Under the pieces are notes generated by a model, which was not told the origin of the DNA, made no database searches, and saw only the letters and a program-made list of their open reading frames with translations. From NCBI RefSeq assembly GCF_023746535.1, contig NZ_CP098747.1:2006501-2070500 (forward strand): a DNA stretch of 64,000 nt, in the 5' to 3' direction. The translations under genes and the position numbers were made by a program. The stretch is from Sneathiella marina (GTDB lineage Bacteria; Pseudomonadota; Alphaproteobacteria; Sneathiellales; Sneathiellaceae). Positions 8,191 to 17,610 of the stretch are shown here, in pieces (position 1 is the first letter of the stretch; each line of letters opens with the position of its first letter).

Positions 8191-9537
8191 ATGAGTGAAC
8201 AAATGTCTGCTATTGCTGCTGTCGTTCTTGCCGCCGGGGCCGGTACCCGGATGAATTCTTCAAAACCCAAGGTATTGCATGAAATTGGCGGCCGTCCGAT
8301 GGTGTCTCATTTGCTCGATACGGTAAATCAGCTGGGAACCGAGCGGGTAGTTGTGGTGACAGCGCCAAATATGGATGCTGTGCAGAGACAAGTGGCGCCG
8401 GCCACCATCGCAATCCAGCACCAGGCAAAAGGCACCGGGCATGCGGTCCTGTCTTCCCTCGACGCACTGGACGGTTTTGAGGGAGATGTTCTAGTTCTGT
8501 TTGGTGATTGCCCGTTGATCAAGCTCGAAACATTGCGCGCAATGGTCGAAAAGCGCCGGGAACAGAGCGCTGCAGTTGCTGTTCTGGGGTTTGAGCCTGA
8601 GGATGCTGCTGAATATGGACGACTGGTTACAAATACAGCCGGTGAGTTGGAGGCAATCGTCGAATTTGCCGATGCCGATGCAAAAACCCGGGCGATTGGT
8701 ATCTGTAATTCCGGTGTCATGGTCTTTGACGGCAGTAAACTGGCGTCCTTGATCGGGGCCATTACAGACAATAACTCAAAAGGTGAATTCTACCTGACCG
8801 ACGTGGTCGAGATTGCCAATAGCCAGGGCCTGACATGTACCTATGTGATCGGCGATGAGCTGGAATTACTGGGGATAAACAACCGGGTACAGCTGTCGCA
8901 AGCCGAGCAGGTGGTTCAATCGCAGTGGCGGCAACAAGTAATGGAGGGTGGTGCAACCTTGATTGACCCGGCCTCTGTCTGGCTCAGTTACGATACGAAA
9001 ATCGGACAGGACGTGGTGATTGAGCCCAATGTATTCATTGGAACCAATGTCATTATCCGCGACAATGTCCGTGTCAAGGCCCATAGCCATTTGGAAGGCA
9101 CGACAATTGGTGAACGGGCGCAAATAGGACCATTTGCGCGGCTGCGTCCCGGAGCGAACCTGGCCAGCGACGTGAGAGTCGGCAATTTCGTCGAAATCAA
9201 GAAATCCATGATTGAGACAGGGGCGAAAATCAGCCACTTATCCTATATCGGTGATGCGGAAATCGGGTCCGAAGCTAATATCGGCGCCGGAACCATTACC
9301 TGCAATTACGACGGATTTGACAAATTCGCCACTAAAATCGGGGCTGGGTCATTTATTGGCTCAAATACGGCGTTGGTTGCGCCAGTGACCGTCGGGGAGG
9401 GTGCAATAGTTGGTGCCGGCAGTACAATTACACGAAATGTAGAGGCAGATGCCCTGGCCATTGAGCGTGGCGACGAAAATCAAAAGCCTGGCTGGGCGGA
9501 ACGTTTTCGTTCCCTTAAGAAAAAAATCAGAAAATAA
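8191..9537 (+). CDS. glmU: Bifunctional UDP-GlcNAc pyrophosphorylase / GlcN-1-P acetyltransferase
   Basis: 448 residues from ATG 8191; the frame extends further upstream but that extension lacks family similarity. The N-terminal uridylyltransferase domain has LAAGAGTRM (13-21) and the nearby K-P-K, followed by GTGHAV and GDCPL. The C-terminal half is a left-handed beta-helix of hexapeptide repeats (VVIEPNVFIGTNVIIRDNV, IGPFARLRPGANL, NIGAGTITCNYDG) that acetylates GlcN-1-P. Together the two reactions make UDP-GlcNAc for peptidoglycan and lipopolysaccharide. glmS follows after 45 bases, the usual pairing in alphaproteobacteria, so an operon is likely. Confidence 0.96.
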   Translation: MSEQMSAIAAVVLAAGAGTRMNSSKPKVLHEIGGRPMVSHLLDTVNQLGTERVVVVTAPNMDAVQRQVAPATIAIQHQAKGTGHAVLSSLDALDGFEGDVLVLFGDCPLIKLETLRAMVEKRREQSAAVAVLGFEPEDAAEYGRLVTNTAGELEAIVEFADADAKTRAIGICNSGVMVFDGSKLASLIGAITDNNSKGEFYLTDVVEIANSQGLTCTYVIGDELELLGINNRVQLSQAEQVVQSQWRQQVMEGGATLIDPASVWLSYDTKIGQDVVIEPNVFIGTNVIIRDNVRVKAHSHLEGTTIGERAQIGPFARLRPGANLASDVRVGNFVEIKKSMIETGAKISHLSYIGDAEIGSEANIGAGTITCNYDGFDKFATKIGAGSFIGSNTALVAPVTVGEGAIVGAGSTITRNVEADALAIERGDENQKPGWAERFRSLKKKIRK

Positions 9538-9582
9538 GACTATCATATTGTTCAAATTGTTTTTTTAAGGATTAGATAGACG

Positions 9583-11406
9583 ATGTGTGGGATAATTGGA
9601 GTCCTTGGTAAGCAGGATGTGGTGCCGTCGTTGGTTGATGGATTGAAGCGCCTTGAATATCGTGGATATGACAGTGCTGGCATTGCGACTTTGACATCGG
9701 ACGGCATAGATCGTCGCCGGGCGGAAGGCAAACTGGTCAATCTTGAAGCCGTGTTGGATGGAAATAATCTTTCAGGGCTTGCTGGGATTGGTCATACTCG
9801 CTGGGCAACCCACGGGGTGCCAAATGAAACGAACGCTCACCCCCATATGACCACACAAATCGCTCTGGTCCATAATGGTATTATCGAGAATTACAGAGAA
9901 CTAGCGGAAGAGCTGGTTGCAAAAGGATATGCGTTTGAATCGGAAACCGATACGGAAATCGCCGCACAGCTTATCAGCAGTTATCTTGACGACGGTGCTT
10001 CTCCCAAGGACGCCATGGCGCAATCTCTGCAACGGTTACAAGGCGCTTTTTCAATCGCTGTAATCTTCAAAAAACACGACGACCTGATGATCGGCGCCCG
10101 CCGCGGAGCGCCGCTGGCCGTGGGATGGGGCAAAGGTGAGATGTTCCTGGGGTCGGACGCCTTGGCGCTCGCACCATTGACCAGTAGTATTTCCTATTTG
10201 GAAGAAGATGACTGGGTCGTTCTGACACGTGACGGTGCCGTTTTCTATGACAAGAATAATCAGGAAGTAACACGGGAAGTAAAACAGACACAACTTTCCG
10301 GGGCTATGATCGGTAAGGGCAACCATCGGCATTTCATGATGAAGGAAATTGTCGAGCAGCCGGCGGTTATCGGTGAGACCCTGAGCAGCTTTTTTAATCC
10401 GCGCAGCAGAACCATCACGCTTCCAGACCTACCATTCGACTGGAAGGATCTTCCCAAGATTACAATTGTCGCCTGCGGAACCTCATTTTATGCAGCGATG
10501 ATCGCCAAATACTGGTTTGAAAAAGTTGCGGATTTATCCGTGGAAGTCGATATCGCGTCGGAATTTCGATATCGCAATATGCCGCTTCGTGAGGGGGGGC
10601 TCGCGATGTTCATATCTCAATCTGGCGAGACAGCCGATACCCTGGCTGCTCTGAAATATGCCAAGGAAAATGGCCAGCATATCGGCTCTATCATAAATGT
10701 AGAAGAAAGCTCCATGGGGCGTGAGTCGGATTTTGTATTTCATACGCAAGCTGGACCGGAAATCGGTGTGGCTTCAACAAAGGCATTCACCTGTCAATTG
10801 GTGACCTTGGCTTGTATTGCCATAGATGCGGGCGTACAACGAGGTGTTATTGACCATGAAGAAGAAGCCCGGCTCTGCGCGGCAATTTCTGAAGTCCCGG
10901 CGCGGGCAGCTGAAATCCTGGAAAGTCACGTCAATATCAAGAACCTGGCTGAGAAAATATTTGAAGCCAATGACATTCTTTATATCGGGCGGGGGACCGG
11001 CTACCCGGTTGCTCTGGAGGGTGCCTTAAAGCTCAAAGAACTTTCCTATATTCACGCGGAAGGCTATGCGGCGGGGGAGTTGAAACACGGTCCTATCGCA
11101 TTGATTGATGATACGGTTCCGGTTATTGTTGTAGCGCCATCTGATCCCTATTTTGAGAAGACCGCCTCAAACATGCAGGAAGTCATGGCCCGCAAAGCCC
11201 GCGTAATCTTTTTATCTGATGCCGCCGGGATTGAACAATTAGGAGAGCATGCGGTGGGTTCAATTGAATTGCCCTCTGTCGATCCATTTGTAGCCCCAAT
11301 CCTCTATGCGCTTCCTGTACAGCTGTTGGCTTATTACGTGGCCGTTCTTAAAGGAACGGACGTGGATCAGCCCCGAAACCTGGCTAAATCGGTGACGGTG
11401 GAATAG
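9583..11406 (+). CDS. glmS: Glutamine--fructose-6-phosphate aminotransferase (isomerizing)
   Basis: 607 residues, the usual GlmS length. It starts MCGIIGVLG, so Cys2 becomes the N-terminal nucleophile of the class II glutaminase domain (RGYDSAGIA, GHTRWATHG, HNGIIEN follow). Two SIS isomerase domains come next: ACGTSFYAAMIAKYW with ISQSGETADTLAALK, then GRGTGYPVALEGALKLKE. The C-terminus LAKSVTVE is the typical closing motif. The enzyme converts fructose-6-P and glutamine to glucosamine-6-P, the first committed step toward UDP-GlcNAc. It lies just downstream of glmU, and its stop is 11 bases from the convergent cfa gene. Confidence 0.97.
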   Translation: MCGIIGVLGKQDVVPSLVDGLKRLEYRGYDSAGIATLTSDGIDRRRAEGKLVNLEAVLDGNNLSGLAGIGHTRWATHGVPNETNAHPHMTTQIALVHNGIIENYRELAEELVAKGYAFESETDTEIAAQLISSYLDDGASPKDAMAQSLQRLQGAFSIAVIFKKHDDLMIGARRGAPLAVGWGKGEMFLGSDALALAPLTSSISYLEEDDWVVLTRDGAVFYDKNNQEVTREVKQTQLSGAMIGKGNHRHFMMKEIVEQPAVIGETLSSFFNPRSRTITLPDLPFDWKDLPKITIVACGTSFYAAMIAKYWFEKVADLSVEVDIASEFRYRNMPLREGGLAMFISQSGETADTLAALKYAKENGQHIGSIINVEESSMGRESDFVFHTQAGPEIGVASTKAFTCQLVTLACIAIDAGVQRGVIDHEEEARLCAAISEVPARAAEILESHVNIKNLAEKIFEANDILYIGRGTGYPVALEGALKLKELSYIHAEGYAAGELKHGPIALIDDTVPVIVVAPSDPYFEKTASNMQEVMARKARVIFLSDAAGIEQLGEHAVGSIELPSVDPFVAPILYALPVQLLAYYVAVLKGTDVDQPRNLAKSVTVE

Positions 11407-11417
11407 CTTACAATTTA

Positions 11418-12650
11418 TTATTCCGCGGCAATTTGAGTGTCAAAGGAATGTTGTTTCTCAGCTTTTGAGATGTAACCACGGGTCAAGGGCAGTGTTTCAA
11501 GCTGTTTTGACATCTGGATCTGAAAAACAACAAGTCCATTATGGCGAAACGCGACTTCGCTGGCGGCAAGATAGAACTCCCACATCCGACTGAAACGCGC
11601 ATCATAGATATCCAGCACCACATCCATTTTATCCAGGAACCGCTGCCGCCAGGCACGAAGTGTATCGGCATAATGCACGCGTAAAATTTCAATATCTGTC
11701 ACATAAAGCCCAGCTTTTTCTATTTCCGGTGTAATTTCAGAAAGCGGAGGGATATAGCCACCCGGGAAAATGTATTTTTGGATCCATGGATTTGTTGCCG
11801 TCGGACGGTCGGCAGTTCCGATGGTATGTAGTAAAGCGACCCCATCTTCGGTAAGCGTTGATTTTACTTTTTCGAAGAAATTCCGGTAGTGGGGCTTGCC
11901 AACATGTTCGAACATACCAACAGAAACAATTCGATCGAATGTTTCGCTAAGATCACGATAGTCCTTCATTATATAGTCAACTCTATCTGACAAGCCGACC
12001 TCTTTTGCCTTATCCAGTGCGTAGGACAGCTGGTTTTTGGAAAGGGTGATACCTTTGACCGTTACATCCTTGCTATCAGCCAGGAAACGCGCCATGCCGC
12101 CCCAACCGCATCCAATATCCAATATCTTATGCCCATCTTCCAAGGCAAGTTTTGCTTCTATGTGAGCCATTTTCTGAAGTTGGGCTTGTTCCAGACTATC
12201 GTCAGGATCTTTAAAGTAAGCGCAGGAATATTGCCTATTTTCATCCAGAAACAAATCGTAAAACTCGTCGGAAAGGTCGTAATGGTGGGCAACATTCTGG
12301 ACAGACCGTCCTTTTGGATTATATCGAATAAGAAACCAGATGAGCTTATAAACAAAATCCCCAATACTTGCTAACGGATGCTTGATACCCCATCCGGTAT
12401 TGAGGGAAAATAAATCCAGCAAATCATAGATAGTACCGTCCTGGACGGTCATAGAACCATCCATGTAAGCCTCTCCAAGATAAAGCTTAGGATAAATAGC
12501 AAGCTTGCGGGCGACAGCATGGTTATGCAGCTTCATCGTAACGATCGGTCCGGGTTCGCCTTTATAGACTCTTACCCGGTTTTCACAATCGATTACAGTT
12601 AGGGTTCCTTGTTTAATCAGACGCGTTAAGATTTGAGGTAAAAGTATCAT
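11418..12650 (-). CDS. cfa: Cyclopropane-fatty-acyl-phospholipid synthase family protein
   Basis: A 410-residue SAM-dependent methyltransferase. The N-terminal domain contains LYLGEAYMDGSMTVQDG, typical of the CFA family. Then come HHYDLSDEFYDLFLDE, YSCAYF (141-146), the SAM-binding LDIGCGWGG (177-185) and GITLSKNQL. Later, SVGMFEHVG and the C-terminal WEFYLAASEVAFR match CFA synthases. By family it adds a methylene from SAM across double bonds of membrane phospholipid acyl chains, stabilising the membrane. The ATG has an AGGAG five bases upstream. The 208 bases before it (12651-12858) are AT-rich; I see no convincing promoter there. Confidence 0.9.
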   Translation of the reverse strand: MILLPQILTRLIKQGTLTVIDCENRVRVYKGEPGPIVTMKLHNHAVARKLAIYPKLYLGEAYMDGSMTVQDGTIYDLLDLFSLNTGWGIKHPLASIGDFVYKLIWFLIRYNPKGRSVQNVAHHYDLSDEFYDLFLDENRQYSCAYFKDPDDSLEQAQLQKMAHIEAKLALEDGHKILDIGCGWGGMARFLADSKDVTVKGITLSKNQLSYALDKAKEVGLSDRVDYIMKDYRDLSETFDRIVSVGMFEHVGKPHYRNFFEKVKSTLTEDGVALLHTIGTADRPTATNPWIQKYIFPGGYIPPLSEITPEIEKAGLYVTDIEILRVHYADTLRAWRQRFLDKMDVVLDIYDARFSRMWEFYLAASEVAFRHNGLVVFQIQMSKQLETLPLTRGYISKAEKQHSFDTQIAAE

Positions 12651-12858
12651 TTTAACTCCTGTCTTTTCCGGCCGATTGAGTTGCTTTCTACAAAGGCAAT
12701 ACTAACTGATTTGCAACTACACTATATTTCCTTCTCGTCGCCTTTGGCTGACCGGATCTGTATTTTCAAATGCGAACATCTGCATTTTCACTTCGCATTA
12801 TATTTTGAAACCTAATTATGACGAAATCAAGCGTCTTTTAGGTTGATTGATCAATAAT

Positions 12859-13380
12859 TCAATCTAGTGTTGCGTCATGGTTTTCCAATGTGGTTATGGC
12901 ACCGATGATAAATTCGATCTCGCCTGCCTCATTCTTTACAGGACAATCCACGGATTCAAACTGGGAATGTGTTTTGTCAAAAAGGCCTAAAGTACCAACA
13001 CAACGCTTAGGTTTGGCTTCCGAAACAATATCGTCGAGATAAGATGCAAAAAGCCGGTCTTCGGGAAGCGGATTCTCCACCGTAATGGTGTCACCTCTTC
13101 GCGACACGCCCACAATATCGACTACTTTTTCACCATTCAGGCGATATAGATAATGGCCCGGTTTGATAAATTGCAGGATGTGAATATGCGGCGCAATTTT
13201 CCAATGTTCAGCAATGTCAAAATTGCTTCGTTTTGGCATGTCAGGGTGGAATTTAGCCCACCAGGTGTAAAGTGCCCTGACGCTGTCAGACAAAATTTCG
13301 TCCGCCGAAAGAACAGCTCTGCGGGATATTTTTTTAAAATTATCTGATCTGTTTTCGAATTCAAAGTCGCTGATTTTCAA
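12859..13380 (-). CDS. PAS-domain protein of the short alphaproteobacterial type
   Basis: A 173-residue single-domain protein. The start is a TTG at 13380 with AGGA at 13388-13391, which lies across the end of the upstream CDF gene, so the two are co-transcribed and probably translationally linked. The body resembles the PAS_5-type domain: ALYTWWAKFHPDMPKRSNFDI, then HIHILQFIKPGHYLYRLNGEKVVDIVG and a final VDCPVKNEAGEIEFIIGAITTLE. There is no output domain. Such stand-alone PAS proteins are common in alphaproteobacteria and mostly uncharacterised. A sensory role for a ligand or redox state is an inference. Confidence 0.7.
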   Translation of the reverse strand: MKISDFEFENRSDNFKKISRRAVLSADEILSDSVRALYTWWAKFHPDMPKRSNFDIAEHWKIAPHIHILQFIKPGHYLYRLNGEKVVDIVGVSRRGDTITVENPLPEDRLFASYLDDIVSEAKPKRCVGTLGLFDKTHSQFESVDCPVKNEAGEIEFIIGAITTLENHDATLD

Positions 13381-13389
13381 AGGTTTGTC

Positions 13390-14325
13390 CTAAGTTTTTG
13401 ATTTTATTGATTCACGATGTCCAATTAAACTCTGAGCTTCGATAAAAACACGTTTTACTTCAGAGAATCTGTTTTTTATCTGGGTTTCAAAGGCGGAAAT
13501 GGCATTTTCAACTTCTGCTGCTTGCAGGTTATCGGCAAAATCGAGGCTGACATTCACGAGAATATCCCTGGGGCCCATATGCATTGTCAAAAGCTCATTT
13601 ACACCGGTAATTCGTGGGTCTTCTGCGACAATGGCATATATACCGTCAACAACATCATCGCTGGCGCTTTCACCAATTAGTAAGCCTTTACATTCAAACG
13701 CCAGAACGATAGCAACAACTCCAAGAATAATTGCAATTACCACTGAGGCGGCACCATCCAATTCCGGTATACCGAGCCATTGCGCCAGGAATATGCCGAC
13801 AAATGCAGCGATTAACCCTAGCATTGCCGCCGTGTCTTCCAAAAGGACGGTAAATATTGTTGGATCTTTACTCCGTATGATGGAGCGCCAGAGGCCTTTT
13901 TCTGTTTTAGTGCTTTGGAATTCCTTATAAGCGACAGTCCAAGCCCAGCCCTCAAACAACATGCTCAGGCCCAGAACCACGTAGTTCCAGGTCGGATCAG
14001 AAATCGTTTCCGGATGGCGGATATGCTTTATGCCCTCATACAGGGAAATACCCGAGCCTAGGGCAAAAATTAAAATCGCAACAACAAAAGCCCAGAAATA
14101 CAACTCCATACCATACCCAAAAGGATGTTTGCTGTCGGCTTTCCTGTTCGCTTTACGCAAGCCATGCAACATGAGTACTTGGTTGCCGGTATCTACGAGC
14201 GAATGAACACCTTCACTCAACATAGCCGAGCTTCCGGTAAAGGCTGCTGCTGTAAATTTGGAGATAGCTATAAGGCCGTTTCCAATCAGTGCCGCATAGA
14301 TAACTTTCTTTGATCCACTCGACAC
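13390..14325 (-). CDS. Cation diffusion facilitator (CDF) family transporter
   Basis: A 311-residue inner-membrane protein with about six hydrophobic helices. The CDF metal-site motif HSLVD lies in SEGVHSLVDTGNQVL (TM2), and LLEDTAAMLGL in TM5 supplies the second Asp. The signature KHPFGYGMELYFW follows TM2. The C-terminal cytoplasmic domain (GPRDILVNVSLDF, RFSEVKRVFIEAQSL) is the usual dimerisation fold. CDF proteins export Zn2+, Fe2+, Mn2+, Co2+ or Cd2+ by proton antiport. Here the TM2 site is H-x3-D and the other ligands cannot be ranked, so the metal is unknown. The start is GTG 14325 behind a run of G residues; a PAS protein follows in the same operon. Confidence 0.86.
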   Translation of the reverse strand: MSSGSKKVIYAALIGNGLIAISKFTAAAFTGSSAMLSEGVHSLVDTGNQVLMLHGLRKANRKADSKHPFGYGMELYFWAFVVAILIFALGSGISLYEGIKHIRHPETISDPTWNYVVLGLSMLFEGWAWTVAYKEFQSTKTEKGLWRSIIRSKDPTIFTVLLEDTAAMLGLIAAFVGIFLAQWLGIPELDGAASVVIAIILGVVAIVLAFECKGLLIGESASDDVVDGIYAIVAEDPRITGVNELLTMHMGPRDILVNVSLDFADNLQAAEVENAISAFETQIKNRFSEVKRVFIEAQSLIGHRESIKSKT

Positions 14326-14525
14326 TTAACCCCCCATGGCAGCTTTTCACGCTCCCAATCTTTTCAAACGACTTTATTCGAAGAAAGATTACGGTTCCTT
14401 TTTTCTGAATTCAACAGTCTTTGTATTTTTCGTCAAAAATATTTGTGACGTTACTCAAAGAAGGAAGATTGAACCCATCAGGGATATGGCATAAACTCTG
14501 CGATCAATTTTTTTGTGACAACGAC

Positions 14526-14543
14526 TTAACAGGGCGCTGTTAA
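14526..14543. promoter_or_regulatory. Inverted repeat upstream of succinate-semialdehyde dehydrogenase
   Basis: TTAACAG-GGCG-CTGTTAA is a perfect 7-bp inverted repeat with a 4-base centre, ending 19 bases before the gabD ATG. It could be a regulator half-site pair or a 5' leader hairpin close to the ribosome-binding site AAGGAAA. No regulator gene is adjacent, so the protein that might bind it is unknown. The remainder of the 14326-14562 divergent gap shows nothing I can name. Confidence 0.4.
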
Positions 14544-14562
14544 CAGGCCAAGGAAACGGAAA

Positions 14563-16044
14563 ATGTTAGAGATGAATGATAACCCGCTAAATTTGAATGA
14601 CCCCGATCTGCTGCGGATGCAGGGACTTATTGGTGGCGCTTGGTGTGATGCTGACAGTGGCGAAACGCTTGAAGTGAAAAACCCTGCGACCGGCGAAATT
14701 ATTGGAACAACTCCATTTATGGGCGAAGCAGAAACCCGCCGGGCAATTGAAGCAGCCAGTGCTGCAATGCCCGCCTGGGCCGGAAAAACTGCGAAGGAGC
14801 GGGCGAATATATTGCGGAAATGGCATGATCTGATGCTGGAGAACACAGAGGATCTAGCCCGCATCATGACCATAGAAATGGGTAAGCCGCTTGCAGAAGC
14901 TCGCGGTGAGGTGGCCTATGCCGCTTCCTTCATTGAATGGTTTGCCGAAGAAGGTAAGCGAATTTACGGCGATACGATCCCCGAACACCAAAACGACAAG
15001 CGCATTGTCGTGATAAAACAGCCTATCGGCGTTACTGTCGCTATTACACCTTGGAATTTCCCGGTTGCCATGATTACCCGAAAAGCAGCCCCGGCATTGG
15101 CGGCTGGATGCCCGATGGTTATTAAGCCTGCTGAACTAACACCTTATTCGGCCTTTGCCATGGCTGTTATCGCAGAGCGGGCTGGGATACCGGCTGGGAT
15201 TCTTGGAGTTGTGACCGGAGATGCGCCGGCAATTGGTCAGGAAATGACGTCCAATCCGATTGTCCAGAAACTGACTTTCACCGGTTCAACACCTGTTGGC
15301 AAATTGCTGATGGAACAATGCGCCGGGACCGTTAAGAAAACATCAATGGAGTTGGGGGGAAATGCGCCCTTTATCGTGTTTGATGACGCCAATCTTGACG
15401 AAGCCGTCGAGGCAGCGATTGCCTCTAAGTACAGAAATTCCGGTCAAACCTGTGTTTGTGCAAACCGCATGTATATCCAGTCTGGAATCCATGACGCCTT
15501 CATTGAAAAATTTTCTGAACAAGTAAAGAAATTGAAAGTTGGTAATGGCCTTGACGACGGTGTCATGCAGGGACCGCTCATTGTCGAGGCAGCAGTACAG
15601 AAGGTTGAACGGCATATTGAAGATGCTGTTGCTAAGGGTGCGAAAATTAGTTTAGGTGGGAAACGACATTCGCTGGGACAGACTTTCTTTGAACCGACGA
15701 TCCTGACAGGTGTTACTCAGGAAATGACGGTTGCCAGTGAAGAGACATTTGGCCCAATGGCGGCTGTCTTTAAATTCGACGATGAACAAGAAGTGATTAC
15801 TCTGGCCAATGACACAGAGTTTGGCTTGGCGGCGTATCTCTGTGCCCGTGATATTGGCAGAATTTGGCGGGTAAGCGAGGCGCTTGAATATGGCATCGTC
15901 GGTATCAACACAGGTATCATATCCACGGAAGTTGCTCCTTTCGGAGGTGTTAAGCAGTCGGGAATCGGACGCGAGGGTTCAAAATACGGTATCGATGACT
16001 ATCTAGAAATCAAATACATGTGCATTGGCGGAATTAATAGCTAA
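14563..16044 (+). CDS. gabD: NAD(P)-dependent succinate-semialdehyde dehydrogenase family
   Basis: A 493-residue aldehyde dehydrogenase. Catalytic residues are visible: Glu263 in SMELGGNAPF and the nucleophile Cys297 in SGQTCVCANR, with the proton-relay region TPWNFPVAMITRKAAPALAAGC. The paired cysteines C-V-C at the nucleophile position and the phrase AYLCARDIGRIWRVSEALEYGIVGIN are typical of GabD-type enzymes, which oxidise succinic semialdehyde to succinate at the end of the GABA shunt. The ATG has AAGGAAA upstream. No GABA transaminase is adjacent, so the physiological substrate is inferred from subfamily resemblance. The glutathione reductase gene follows after 65 bases. Confidence 0.86.
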   Translation: MLEMNDNPLNLNDPDLLRMQGLIGGAWCDADSGETLEVKNPATGEIIGTTPFMGEAETRRAIEAASAAMPAWAGKTAKERANILRKWHDLMLENTEDLARIMTIEMGKPLAEARGEVAYAASFIEWFAEEGKRIYGDTIPEHQNDKRIVVIKQPIGVTVAITPWNFPVAMITRKAAPALAAGCPMVIKPAELTPYSAFAMAVIAERAGIPAGILGVVTGDAPAIGQEMTSNPIVQKLTFTGSTPVGKLLMEQCAGTVKKTSMELGGNAPFIVFDDANLDEAVEAAIASKYRNSGQTCVCANRMYIQSGIHDAFIEKFSEQVKKLKVGNGLDDGVMQGPLIVEAAVQKVERHIEDAVAKGAKISLGGKRHSLGQTFFEPTILTGVTQEMTVASEETFGPMAAVFKFDDEQEVITLANDTEFGLAAYLCARDIGRIWRVSEALEYGIVGINTGIISTEVAPFGGVKQSGIGREGSKYGIDDYLEIKYMCIGGINS

Positions 16045-16109
16045 TGTCATATGTGTCAGGGGCAGCATAATCTGACGTTTATCTAAGCGTCCAGTATAGG
16101 AAAAGTAAC

Positions 16110-17465
16110 GTGGAATTTGATTACGATTTATTCGTCATCGGGGCGGGCTCCGGTGGCGTTCGCGCTTCCAGAATTTCTTCTAGCCTTGGGGCTAAAGTTG
16201 CCATCGCGGAAGAATACCGTGTTGGTGGAACCTGTGTTATTCGGGGCTGCGTCCCTAAAAAATTACTGGTTTATGCGAGCCATTACTCTGAAGATTTCGA
16301 GGATGCCGAGGCCTATGGCTGGACAGTACCAAAAGCGTCTCATTCCTGGACCAAGCTTATTGAGAATAAAGATCGTGAAATTGATCGATTAAACGGGATC
16401 TACCATAATATTCTGGCCAATAATAATGTGGAACTGTATCAGGATCGGGCCACGTTGATCGATAGGAATACAGTTCAGGTTGGCGATAAAAAAATTACTG
16501 CCAAATATATCCTTATTGCCACGGGCGGGACGCCGGTAATGCCGGATGTGCCCGGGATTGAACATGCCATCTCGTCCAATGAAGCCTTTCACTTAAAAGA
16601 AATGCCCAAGCGGGTCATTGTCGTTGGTGGGGGATATATCGCTGTGGAGTTTGCCGGAATTTTTAATGGATTGGGTGCTGACGTTATTCAATTATATCGT
16701 GGTGAACAGATACTACGCGGATTTGATCATGATGTTCAGAATGTCCTCGCCGGTGAAATCCAGAAGAAGGGAATAGATCTGCGAACCCATGCCAATCCAG
16801 CTTCAATTGAAAAGACAGCCTCCGGTTTGACGGTAACCCTGGAAAACGGGGAGGTTCTCGAAACAGATGCCATCATGTATGCCACGGGTCGTAAACCGAA
16901 TACAGATGGTATCGGGCTTGAAAATGTCGGGGTTGAGTTGAAAGCCAATGGTGCGGTGAAAGTCACACCGGGATCGCAGACAAACATAGATAACATATAT
17001 TCCGTCGGCGATGTAACAGACCGCATAGCGCTAACGCCCGTTGCAATACATGAAGGAATGGCTTTTGCAGAGACGGTTTTTGGTGGACGGCCCAGTGCGG
17101 CAGACCACGACAATGTGCCGTCAGCCGTGTTTTCGCAACCGCAAGTCGGATCGGTCGGTCTTTCAGAAGCAGACGCCAGGGCCAAATATGGTGAAGTGGA
17201 TATCTACAAGTCCCAGTTCCGGCCCATGAAGCATACGTTGACCGGTGGATCTGAGCAGGCATTTGTTAAATTGATCGTCGATGCGAAAACGGATGTCGTG
17301 GTTGGCGCGCATATTATTGGATCTGATGCGGCTGAGATTATCCAGGCGGTTGGAATTGCCCTGAAATGCGGTGCCACAAAGGCTCAATTTGATCAAACCG
17401 TCGGTGTTCATCCAAGTCTTGCCGAGGAAATTGTGACCATGCGTGAAAAATTTACGCCGGCATAA
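16110..17465 (+). CDS. gor: Glutathione-disulfide reductase
   Basis: A 451-residue flavoprotein disulfide reductase starting at GTG 16110. Domains in order: FAD-binding VIGAGSGGVRAS (9-20), redox-active disulfide GGTCVIRGCVPKK with Cys42 and Cys47 spaced by four, NAD(P)-binding VVGGGYIAVEFAGI, second FAD contact YSVGDVTDRIALTPVA, and the dimer-interface base motif VGVHPSLAEE near the C-terminus. The CVIRGC loop (rather than CLNVGC) marks the glutathione reductase branch. It reduces GSSG with NADPH in the cytosol. It probably shares transcription with the upstream dehydrogenase, which is in the same orientation. Confidence 0.92.
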   Translation: MEFDYDLFVIGAGSGGVRASRISSSLGAKVAIAEEYRVGGTCVIRGCVPKKLLVYASHYSEDFEDAEAYGWTVPKASHSWTKLIENKDREIDRLNGIYHNILANNNVELYQDRATLIDRNTVQVGDKKITAKYILIATGGTPVMPDVPGIEHAISSNEAFHLKEMPKRVIVVGGGYIAVEFAGIFNGLGADVIQLYRGEQILRGFDHDVQNVLAGEIQKKGIDLRTHANPASIEKTASGLTVTLENGEVLETDAIMYATGRKPNTDGIGLENVGVELKANGAVKVTPGSQTNIDNIYSVGDVTDRIALTPVAIHEGMAFAETVFGGRPSAADHDNVPSAVFSQPQVGSVGLSEADARAKYGEVDIYKSQFRPMKHTLTGGSEQAFVKLIVDAKTDVVVGAHIIGSDAAEIIQAVGIALKCGATKAQFDQTVGVHPSLAEEIVTMREKFTPA

Positions 17466-17540
17466 ATCGTCAAAAACAGGCTGATTTAACAAAAAAACCT
17501 TATATTTATGGGTTTTAACCATTATTTCGCGGGTTATCGA

Positions 17541-17570
17541 TTGCGAAATTGCAAAAAGGTTGTAGATAAT
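17541..17570 (+). promoter_or_regulatory. Possible sigma70-type promoter for DAHP synthase
   Basis: TTGCGA (17541-17546) and GATAAT (17565-17570) are separated by 18 bases, ending 40 bases before the ATG at 17611. The -10 element matches TATAAT at five positions and the -35 at four. The 17466-17540 stretch also holds a weak AAAACC/GGTTTT hairpin after gor. The assignment is tentative. Confidence 0.35.
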
Positions 17571-17610
17571 AGCTTTTTAGAACGTTAAGTGGATATTGAG
17601 GATAAGAAAA

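Noticed and set aside
9538-9582. glmS ribozyme
   Set aside because: Only 45 bases separate glmU and glmS, too short for the ribozyme, which is also confined mainly to Gram-positive bacteria.
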